DNA from: Parasponia andersonii
Taxonomy: Eukaryota; Streptophyta; Magnoliopsida; Rosales; Cannabaceae
Length of the DNA: 64,000 nt
Assembly: GCA_002914805.1 (NCBI GenBank)
Contig: JXTB01000052.1
Span: forward strand, 1-64,000
Direction of reading: 5' to 3'
Part shown: positions 36,505-47,500 of the stretch, piece by piece
How positions within the stretch are numbered: the first letter of the stretch is position 1
Layout: each line of letters begins with the position of its first letter
Notes under the pieces: model-generated
Told to the model about the DNA's origin: nothing
The model's database searches: none
What the model saw: the letters and a program-made list of their open reading frames with translations, nothing else
Translations under genes and position numbers: made by a program

Positions 36505-38654
36505 TATCACAACCTAAAACCCGGGCCAGTGGCAGAAGGGAAATTTCACAAAGATAGGAAATTCATTGATTTATTTGAAAAATGTCAAAAGTTCTAGTTT
36601 TATAAAACGGTCCATTTAAATAAAATAATTTGAATTTCATTCCATGAACCACTCCTACAGTTCGTATACACCATTAAACATAGACTGAATAATAATCTAA
36701 AATGCGAAATCAAATATAAATCCAAGCATCACCATCATCCACAACGAAACTCAAATCCCATAATGGCATACATAAGTTCTTAGACAAAATAGAAAGTAGT
36801 AATCTTAGTTCAATACTAATACAAAACCCAAACAATCCAAACACCACGACAACAAGCTTCTTGTATTACTAAGATAACGAACTACAGTCCAGATGATATT
36901 TTACTCCTCTCGATCACCAAGATCGCACTAGACACCACCTGAGGAAGAAGATAGGGGGGTGAGCATAAATGCCTAGTAGGAAAAATAATTATCCGGTCGA
37001 AAACATTTTAGTGATGGAGAATTCCTGCATAGTTAGTTTAGTCCAAAACATACATATATATATAATCCAAACCAAAAATCTATATATATATATATATAAA
37101 TATAAAGCAGCGTAATCAAAACCATTCAATTCATATGCACATGGCATAAATCAACCCATACCCATGAGCACACATCCTCATCTGTGAAAACTCAAGATGA
37201 TGACACTAAGTATGCCTAACAGCCTGCCTGACACCTAAGCCCATATCTGGAAGAGATACCCATATGTAGCCTACTAAACCTGGAGGAGTAACCGAATTGC
37301 CTACGCTTGCCAAATGGGGAGGTAATCAAAAGTAACAAAACTCCGCGCGGGTTTACGGACCCTACACCGACGATGGGACACACAACGCCACACTATAAAC
37401 CCACAATACTAACATGGTGCTCATGTATGATCCTATAACACGTGCAATACAGAACTGAAGTGTGAAAATAATCATACTCAGATTTTTCAATAAAATAAGT
37501 ATATTAGGTTTTTATAGAAAAACGGGCAGCACAACAACCCTATTTTTGATATATCAAAAATAACCTGCACTCAAAAAATTCCCAGAGCAATACAATATGT
37601 ATACATCATACAATCAATTCCTATCACAGATGTTCACGAAAACTAAAAATTACATTTGTTCTCATATGTTGCAGAAAATAAGTTTCATTTGAAAACGATA
37701 TAAAACAGAGGTAATTGAGTCCCTAACTCGCTCGAATAGTGATACCATGTTATTAGATCCTCAAGGTGTCGTTGACGATCGCTCGGAGGGTCAAGAGTCA
37801 ATTCCAAGCCCTCGATCGTCTTCTTGCAAAAAACTAACTTCTCAACGGAGCTTCAAAATCACAAACGGACTTCTTCACTGAATTCCTAGCCCCCAAAATA
37901 ACTAAGTTAGACTAATAACGTGTCCAATTCAGGTCCGGCCCACACCATCCGATCGAGATAAATCTCGACCATCCGATCTCGATTTCCGTGTTGGTCACCA
38001 AATATAGGCAATATATAAATATATATATATATATCAAACTTCCCCATTTTTCGAGTACAATTCAAAAATGACAACAAAAACACAATCCAACAGCCGGATC
38101 AAAAAGTCAAACTTAAACTCAAAATATTATAAAAATGGTAATTTTTGATTCGGACATTATGGGGTTAAGATATATATATAACTTGACAATCCTTGCGATG
38201 AGACGAATCCAACGAGCCTGGTTTGAGGTCAAACGGAGGTCGGAATCGTCGCCAGCGGCCAAAAATCCGAAATGCTGACTGTCTTCTCCAGCAGCTCCTG
38301 GAGGTCGGCGGCGACCTCGGTGCGGTGCTGGCGAGGTCCGCCAGTAGTCCCTATAGCTGGGCTGTGGCTGGAGGCGGGGCGACTCCCCTTCGGTGGTGCA
38401 CGGCCGAGAGACAGAGAGACAGAGAGAGAAAAAAAGAAAAAGAAACATAGCACATGGTTCTATTTTATGGGGTAGTGCAATTTTTGAAAAATTGCACATA
38501 AGTCCCCAAATTTTCAAATCTCTATCAAATCGGTTCCCAGAAAATTGCAATTTAGTCCTTTTGCACAAAATTTTTGCAAATTAATCTCCTCATTATTATA
38601 TCCGGAAAATTGGTAAAATATCCAAATTACCCTCCCAAAATCTGGGTTTTTACA
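36505..38654 (-). mobile_element. Solo LTR of a Ty3/gypsy-type element nested in hAT copy A
   Basis: 2150 bp, plus-strand ends TATCACAACC and TTTTTACA; read in minus orientation it starts TGTAAAAACC. The hexamer ctaaac directly flanks it on both sides (36499-36504 and 38655-38660), and copy B of the hAT has a single ctaaac at the matching place (about 41966-41971), so the boundaries are secure. It carries a GC-rich section at 38230-38410. No internal region or partner LTR is present. It shares its block order with 19523-21960. Younger than the hAT tandem duplication. Confidence 0.88.
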
Positions 38655-39419
38655 CTAAACATTGGATTTCAATTGGGTTGTAACTTAAATTTTAAATTTG
38701 ATTGTAACATTTTATGATTTATATTTTAGATGGTTTATAATTATTTTTAGTTTGATTTTTAGATTTTAAAGTTACTTTGGTTAAGATTAAAAGATGTGGT
38801 ATATTTCTTTTTTTAAATGAATCTTAAATAGTGAATGTTCAATTTGTCAAGGCTCAAGTTCGTCACTAATAAAGCCCAAAAGTCAAATTGTGGAAATCGC
38901 CCAAAGCATACCGTAAAATGTAAATATAGTCTGGTCGGTTTGGATCAGCTATGGCAGACCCACGGTCTAATGATATGGCAAAATTGTACATACAGTTTGA
39001 TCAACATATAGGGTGTTCAAACCGGCCAAATGAGCCATAAACACCCCTAAAATTTACCCTTTTTTTAGTCAAACTTTGACTTATTTTTTAATAAAATTAC
39101 TAATTTGTTTCGGACATTCATATCTAAGCTATTCTTTAAATAGGACTGACTCCTAAATCGATTGGCCTCTGGTCTCAGCTCAAGGTCGAGGTCAGTCTCA
39201 GCTCAAGCTCTATGATGGCATCTCCTTCTTCTTATTGGGGTGAGTTCAAGCTCTTAACTCCTTCGCTGGTTGGCTTCTGGTCTCAACGTCATCACCACCT
39301 TTCAATAGTCAACATGTCAACTATTGTAATTACTGACAATAAGATTAATATTTGGTGTTGGTTTGTGCTTTTAAGTTCGTGTATAATATGTGATTATATT
39401 GTAATTTTATATTTGTTAG

Positions 39420-41520
39420 ATGGAGTATAGTAGCAATATGATACCTTCTATGAAAAATCCTACCCAAGTAGCGAATTTTCTTGATTCAACTAGTAGTTGT
39501 AAGAGTAAGCCCCCTTATGTCCTAAGACTAAACAAGAAAAAAAGAAAGTTAGGTATGTATCAGAAGGTTGGGATAATTTTACCAAAAATGAGGAGGACCC
39601 TACTGATGCTAAGGTTTTGTGCAATTACTATGATAAAGACTATGCCAATGATAGTAAGAAAAATGAGATTAGCACTCTTTAGAACCATTTGAACAATCAG
39701 TATAAAAAATATTTCTTTAGATTGGATGATAAAAAGAAAAAATATTATTTTTTCAAAAGAAAAGTGATGAAAGTGTTGGTAGCAGCAATCCTATAACTAG
39801 TAGATTTAGTCAAGTTGCTTGTAGACTTGCATGTGTAAAAGTGATTATCATTGATGTGTTACCCTTTAAGTTTATAGAGCAAAAGGGTTTTAAAATGTTT
39901 TGTAGTATTATATGTCCAAAGTTTAATCCTTCATTGTAGATTATAATTGCTAGAGATATCATTAATCTTTACATTGATGAGAAGAAAATGTTGAAGTCTT
40001 ACTTTGTAAAGAATTCATAAAGACTCTCTCTTATCACTAATACATGGACTTCTATTTAGAATGTCAATTATATAGTATTAACAGCTCATTTTATATATTC
40101 AGAATGGAAGATGCAAAAAAAGATTTGAATTTTTGTCAAAATCCTAATCATAAGTTAGAGACAATAGGCAAAGTAATTGAAGCATACTTGAAATAATAGG
40201 ATATTAAGACGATATTTATAATCACAGTTGATAATGTCGCTTCTAACAATAAGGCTATTAGTCACATAAGGAAGATATTACAAATTTAGAAGAGTGTCAT
40301 TTGTGATGGAGAGTATTTACATGTGAGATATTCAGCTCATATCCTAAACTTGATAGTACAAAATGAATTGAATAAGTTAGAAAATTCTATTACAGTTGTC
40401 TGTAACACTGTTAGGTATATTAGAGTTTCCTTTCAAGATTGCCAGATTCAAAGGATGTGTGAAGAATACTTGTAAAGAGAAAAAGGCTCGTGTTTGCTTG
40501 GACATGCCAACTAGATAGAACTCTACTTATTTAATGTTGGAGCATACATTAAGATTTGTTAACACATTTAAGTTGTTGGAAGAAGAGGATAGTTCCTATT
40601 TGCAATACTTTTGTGAGAAAGATAAGCATAGGAAAAAACTTTTAGGGCCACCAATGAGTAAACATTGGGAGAATTATAGCAAATTTTACAAGTTTTTGAA
40701 GACTTTTTTAAGAAGATGCTTTAAAGTTTAGTATTTCCTTGTTTGTTGCTTCAAATACTTATTTTCATGAGATTTTAATAGTTCGTAGAAAACTAATCAA
40801 ATAGTGTTCAAGTAAGGATTCAATCTTGATGAATATGGCTACAAGAATGAACGTAAAATTTGATAAGTATTGGGATAATATTGAAAGGCAAAAAACTCTT
40901 CTTTATATGGTAGTGGTCCTTGATCCTAAGTACAAGTTGAAATATGTGCATTTTTATTTGAAAAAACTTTATAGTAAGGAAGAGGTTAAGATTATCATGA
41001 CTGCCAAGAGTTACAAAACAAAGTTAATAAATCGCTATGCAATAAATGAATTGAAAGTGAAAAAAAATGACAAAACTCAAGTTGGTGGGTTATCTTCTCA
41101 AGAGAAAATAAGTATAATAGATTCTGATAATAAGGATTCTTTTGACTTAGAATCTGAGTTTGATAAAGAATCTATTGAAGATAAGTCATTTGACTTGAAA
41201 ATGAGTTTGATAGATATCTTACTAAATATGTTGAGGATATGAAGAATCCAAATTTTGACATCTTGGAATGGTGGAAAGTGATATCTTCAAAGTTTCTTAG
41301 TAATTGCTTGAGATATTTTTGCCATCCAAGTTTCAGCAGTAGTTTTGGAGTTTGCTTTTAACACTAAAGGTAGAGTACTTTATTATTTTTAGAGCTCATT
41401 AAGTCTAACAATGGCTTAGTTTTGGAGTTTGCTTTTAACACTAAAGGTAGAGTACTTTATTATTTTCAGAGCTCATTAAGCCTAACAATGGCTGAAGTTT
41501 TGATTTGTTGTCAAAATTGA
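39420..41520 (+). pseudogene. hAT transposase pseudogene, copy B
   Basis: Better preserved than copy A. The start codon is kept at 39420 (MEYSSNMIPSMKNPTQVANF), followed by a BED-finger-like region at ~39560-39710 in which the second Cys of the CxxC pair reads Tyr. The longest intact piece, 40826-41242 (138 aa), carries KFDKYWDNIER and VVLDPKYKLKYV, typical of the hAT RNase-H-fold core. The dimerisation region (41240-41500) is interrupted and partly duplicated. Several stops and frame shifts make it non-functional. Confidence 0.85.
41341..41494. repeat. 77-bp tandem duplication in hAT copy B
   Basis: agttttggagtttgctttta occurs at 41341 and again at 41418, with nearly identical following sequence. 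It is absent from copy A, so it postdates the separation of the copies. Confidence 0.85.
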
Positions 41521-42485
41521 TTGAGATCCAAATTCTTACCATTGAACATGACTCCAATTTGAAAGAGATTGAAATTTATGAAAGTATTGAACCAAATAAT
41601 AATTTCTTTACACAATAAATATGTTTGTTATTTTTGTATTAATTATTAACTATGCATTGTAACATTATAGTTGTCTAATTTTATTCAAATTTTCACTTTG
41701 TAGAGAAATCAAATTTGTCATCTGAAGTAGTAAATCTCGATTAGGTTTGATGGTAATACCTAATCATATCCCTTTTTTTTTCCTATATAATATAATTCTT
41801 TGCAATGGGTATTCAGATGTAATATTTGTGTTTAATACTTATTATTTTTTACAGTGTTGAAGTATTTCGAAATTTAAAGTCTTTTTTAGTGTTGTAACTT
41901 ATTTTACTATTAAGTTATTCTAAGACTTATGGTTTATAAGTTGTTTGTTATTTATTTTAAAATTTTCTAAACATTTAATTTCAATTGGGTTATAACTTAA
42001 ATTTTAAATTTATTATGATGCTTTGATTTGGTTATAACACTTTATGATTTATATTTTAGATGGTTTATAATTATTTTTGGTTTTATTTTTAGATTTTGGA
42101 GTTACTTTGGTTAAGATTAAAAGGTGTGATATATATATATATTTTTTTAAAAAAACTAAATTTTTTTAAATGAAGGTCCAATATGTGAAGGCCTAAATTC
42201 GTCACTAACAAAACTCAAAACTCAAACTATGGAAATCGCATAAACTGCACTGTAAAATATAAGTGCGGTCTAGCTAATTTGGATCAATCATGACAAACTC
42301 ATAGTGATATAATAAAATCACACATATAGTTTGGTAAATATGTGAGGGCTTCAGACCAGTCAAACTGAACCGTAAATACCTTCAAAATTTATCATCTCTG
42401 TTTAGTCAAACTTTGACTTATTGTTTTAATAAAATTACAAATTTGTTTCCGAACATTGATATCCAAGCTATTCTTTAAACAAGAC

Positions 42486-44531
42486 TGAATATCTTCATTA
42501 CTTTTGCAACAAATATATCATCAGTATTTTTTGTTTAAAATAGTGTTAAATAATAAAAAAAATCGCATTATATCTTTGACGAAAAACATATACATGATAT
42601 TCTTTTTTCTATTGTGAAAAACAAAAGGAACGCTTTTAATTTTTCTATTAGCAGAGAATTGAGTGTAGTATTTAGCTATAATTGAGATGCCATATTTAGA
42701 ATAGATTTAAAAAGTGCGAATTGGAAATGGGAAAAAATAAAAGAAAAAAATTATAATTTTCTTACTTAGGGCAGATTAAAGAGTGTGACTTGGAAAAGGG
42801 TAGCTCATAAATGAGGCCCTACGGCTATGTGTTTCTATTAGCTCTTAGTAGATTTCGTTTCCCATACATAGATCTGACTAACCCTTGATGGTAGACCACA
42901 TTTATGTTATCTGAAATTCGATCAGAGAAAGCTGATCTAATTTGATGATGGAAAAGTCTAGTTGAGAAAAAAAAGAACGAGAGGAAGGAAATAATAATCA
43001 TGAGTGCTTGGTGCCTGTAAGCACGCTAAAGTGGGGTTTCTTCTGGTGTTTCATGTTTGTAGACTTGTAGGTAAACCATAGTTGTCAGAGAAAAGTTGTG
43101 TGGGATCGTCTCCTTCTCTTTCATCTTTATCTAAACTCAGATAAAGTTGAGATCATTATGCCTTAGCATCTCCATGTGGAAGCACAACATTTATGTGCGA
43201 CCAAACTATCTTTTTCCAACACTTGATACATCTTTTTGTTCAAGTCTAGCTTACAACACAAAAAACATATCTCTTGACTGACTATATCTCCTCCACTGAT
43301 GGAGATTAATTTTTCCATTTTCCAAAATAAAATAATTTTTAATTTTTTTTAATTTTTTTTTTTATCAACCAAGACTTATAATAGTTTACATTTCTAACTT
43401 TCATGTCATATAAAATTAAACAGCTGTACTAATTACTCTCGATAGATATTATTGCGAAATGTGCATGCCCACATATAAAGGGTTTATTATTATGTTGAAT
43501 AATCTTATGTTTAAAGAAAATACTAAAGAACACCGGTTGTAGTACATACTAAATATTAAAAATAATTTAAGAATCATATACAAATTTTGTAGTGGAATCT
43601 ATTCCATTTTTATCAGGGTGTAATGACATATCAACAGAGTATTGTTTAATTGTTCTTATTTTATTTTAACTTTTGATTGAAGGTAAATATTGCATCTTTT
43701 TAGCCGACAAGGGTAATTAGTTAAAGTGGCAAACTCAGTTAACCTTCAAAATCATGCTTTACACTGCAACATTTGCTAGTGAAAAGATACGGACCAAGTT
43801 AAGAGTTCATAAACCACCAATTGAATTACATAAGGAAAGAAAAACATTATAAAACTATATAGCAATAGCTACCTAGTATAAAGGCCATTAATTCATGAAC
43901 TCAAAACCGATCTCCGGAGATAGGCAGCTTGCAAGTTGTAAGTATTATAATTGCCAAGGGTTAATGCCCTGGCATTTTACAGTATTGGAAAACGCACTAT
44001 GTCAGTCCAACATAGACATTTCTATGCCAAGTTATAATTTTTTTTAATTAATTAAAAAAAAAAAAGAGAGAGAAAATTTGAATAAAAACCATCTTACTCT
44101 CGTTCTCCTTCATCACCATTTTTCAATGCCATTCTCTAATTATTACGCACCCAAATCCCAATGTCTATCTTTCCCCGCCAACAAGGCTTCACTTCGTGAA
44201 ACCTGGCGACGATTTTGACTGGTCCTCTATCATCATCACACCCCCACACTAAAATTACCAACCAACCCTTTGGTTTTGGGCTCTTCTATAGTCCATATTT
44301 CTCATGTCAAACCATCGACAAATAGAGAAAAATATTGCCACTATGCATGCCATGTTCTATGCACACCACTTGAATTTCAAAGAAATAACACATTTACCAA
44401 GTATGCATTATGTTTTAGCGGGAAAAAAAAATCATTCTAATGATTTGATATCAATTCTAAAATAAAAAATATAAGTTTTACTGTATTAATAAAAATCGAG
44501 ACAGGATAATAAAGTGTTAAAAGAGTGCTAG
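42486..44531. other. Intergenic AT-rich DNA
   Basis: No gene or RNA gene recognised. Long A/T runs occur near 43345-43365 and 44040-44060. Confidence 0.45.
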
Positions 44532-47500
44532 TGTTGACGGAAATTTGTCAACAATAAATTTAGAAAATTACAATATGTGATTTGTGTGTGAAAATAATTA
44601 ACAAAGCTAAGTAAATAAAGAGACAAGAATTTTATAGTGATTCAGCCCTAAACAAGATGAGCCTGCATTCACTGTTATTCACTATTTTCTAGAAAATTAC
44701 AAGAGTTTCTCTAAGTCTCAAGATGAAAGCAAAGAGAGAATTACAAAGAGACTGTATAGTGAAATGATTGTGAGATTATTCTCAGATAAAAAAATTATGA
44801 GACTGAGCCTCATTTATATAGGTGAGGGTAGTTTTAGATTTCCCAATTTTGTGAATAGGAAACTACATAATAAACTATAATATAATATTGAGATTGAGTG
44901 ACTACATAATAATGGGTAAATTATCTCCTCTTCAATTAGCTAATTACCTTTTTGAGAATTAGGCAAGTCAACTATTTATGGTGAAAAAAAAACACAAAAA
45001 AAAAGCCCCCCCCCCCCCCCCCCCCCAGTTTTTAATGTGTCCTTGACATTTGAAAGTCTTCTTCAATAAAATAGTTGACCACATGCCATTATGATCAATA
45101 ATTCCCGCTCAAGTCTTCAGTTGAACTCGTTATATATTCTCTTGATTCTTCTTTATCGATGTCGATAATTAAGTTGGTAGGTGTAAAGCAGTGATCAAAT
45201 AGTGTCACCATACTCTTGTTGACATCTCTTTTTTGTAGATAAATAAATGAATTAACCTTTTGTGAGTGTAATAAGGATCGTACTCTTAGTACATTGAAAA
45301 ACGTCACTTCTCTAATAGCAAGAGCAAAATTGAAGTATGTGACTAAAAAGCGATCTCATTAATCTTCCATAGAAACTTATGGAGAAGTAGGAAATGCTTA
45401 AAAACTATGTCGTTATCGATGCGACTGTTTACTAGTAGAACGTTGAAGAGGCTGCAAAGTCTTTTAAAAAAGATTTTTTCTCAACCATAAATTCGTAATA
45501 ACGGTCGTATTGAAGAAGTATACTTCTTATTCTAAAGGCCTCAATCTAAACATGATGCTTTTTCGTTGAAATCTTGAAGGCAGTTAATGAAGTCGCCAAA
45601 AAACAAAACAAGGTGTGCTACCATGAATACATAATTGATGATACCTACGTCGTTGAAGAGCAGCTCATAGTAGTTGAATTATTGAATGACATGAACTCCT
45701 TTTATGCCTCTTAGTAGTTTAAAAGGGTGTCATATTTCGAATTTTCTTGAAAAATATTAGAAAATTCAAAAAAATACTGAAAGTAAACAAAGATGTAAAA
45801 AATACCTGACCCCTGGGTTGAATGCTTTTCGGCTGAGCTCGCATTTTCTTTAAGATGCTTTGCTTCATAAAATAAGAATCGAGTCATTCCATAGGATAGA
45901 TCCATAACTCATTATTCAATTGAATAATATGAATCATTAGACCACTTCACATATTAACTTGAGAAAGTATGTTTGAAAATCTTCTATTATGCATAAACCT
46001 GTAGGAATTGTTACGTCATTCTAAAGATTCAGAATTCTATGTCATATCGATAACTTAAAAATAAGTTAGATCAATCTTTACACTCTTATGCTTCGAATCC
46101 AATAACTTAAACTGAGATTTAAGTAATAGGATGGGTTAGGTCACTTATGAAAAATAACGAGCATAAGTGACGCAAACTTAATATTAATTGTCCAAAAGTT
46201 CCAAGGCGAAATAGGGTTTATAGCAATATATCACATCGAACTATAGATATTTTGCTTAGTCACTTGTTTGTTAGAGGAGAGATATCGCATAATACGATAT
46301 GCTATGTCATGAAGTGATAAGAAAACCCTAAAAAGTTAAGAAATTTTAGAAATTTGGCGATCCAAAATTTCAACCCATCTAAATAAATGTTTGTATAGTC
46401 TCTTAGGAAGCGAGTAGAATATAACGATCTGATCCTACTTCCCCCACCCTCCCCAAGTTTTATGGTATTCAAAGACAGTCACAAAACTATAAAAGATGGA
46501 CAAATATAATAAGATGTATCAAGATGACAAATTGAAGGAAGAATGCCTTTTATTGATCAATTCAAATGATGAATAATCCTCCCAGTTTTATGATGTTGCA
46601 ATAATTGCCACAAAACTGTAAGTAGACAATGTATAAAAATGAAGATAGATCGTATGAAGAAAATATATACACTTTTATTGATGGAGTTATCGAAATATAT
46701 GAAGATACCCCACGAGCTAGTAGTCGAATAATAGTTGATACGAGATAAAGAAACTTGAGAATAATTACTAATAGTAGCAATGAAAGTTCATATAGTATGA
46801 AGAGCTCTTACATGGGGAGCTCGAATATAATGGAGCTCGAATATGGAGAGCTCAATAATCGAGTCGAAATCTTATTGAGGTTTTTGAAACCGAGTGACGA
46901 TCTCATTTAGGCCGAAGATTCGAATATGGTAGAGAGCTTGCATAATAGAAAGCTCAATGATCCAAAGATCTTAAAGATCTATGGAACAGAATGAAGATCT
47001 CATCGAGATTAAAGATAGTAAGGAGCTCGAATATAATGGAGAGCTCTTATAATAGGGAGCTCGAATATGATGAGAGCTTGAATATGAAAGGAGAGCTCAC
47101 ATAATGAGGAGCTCATATATAATAAAGAAGCTTAAATATAATGAACTCAAGGACCGAATAGAGATCTTATCGAGGTATAATCAACTGAATAAAGATCTCA
47201 TCGAAGTTGCATAGTTGCATGCATTCAATCTTTAATCTACAAGAGCTTGACCTGTAATTGCAGTGCAAGGTCAAAAATTGATGTTGAATTGACTCAGCTC
47301 AACCAACCACTTGAGAAATTGTCTTGATGCTTCAGGCTTTTGCAAAACATGTTTCGATGGAAAGTTTGTAAAAATCTCAATGTTGTATGGAAATATGGTT
47401 GAAGCTTTTTGGATGCAACGACAAGTGTTAGTGTCAATTTCTCTATCTCCAGATTTCGATATCAAGTAATCTTTTGCTTACATAATACATAGGTCACTGT

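Larger units (their letters stand above)
33274..39049 (+). mobile_element. hAT DNA transposon (copy A), interrupted by a solo LTR
   Basis: It starts taggggtctt and ends acaccccta, giving short terminal inverted repeats, and is flanked by an exact 8-bp target duplication aaatttac (33266-33273 and 39050-39057), the hAT hallmark. Without the nested LTR and its duplicated hexamer it is about 3.6 kb. It encodes a decayed BED-finger hAT transposase at about 34110-36070 (separate entry). The 5' part (33780-33990) holds two tandem copies of a tcagctcaagctct-rich ~75-90-bp block. Confidence 0.9.
39155..42485 (+). mobile_element. hAT DNA transposon copy B, partial tandem duplicate
   Basis: It aligns with copy A from about A position 33880 (gttggcctctagtctcagctc) through the 3' end and on into ~90 bp of right flank (tagtcaaactttgacttatt, ctattctttaaa). 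It lacks the 5' terminus and has no flanking duplication of its own, so it arose by tandem duplication of copy A plus flank, not by transposition. It lacks the nested LTR. A 77-bp internal tandem duplication lies at 41341-41494. Confidence 0.85.

Noticed and set aside
38119-38568. 149-codon minus-strand open frame and overlapping plus-strand frames
   Set aside because: They lie in the GC-rich part of a solo LTR; no similarity to any known protein and placed in a non-coding repeat.
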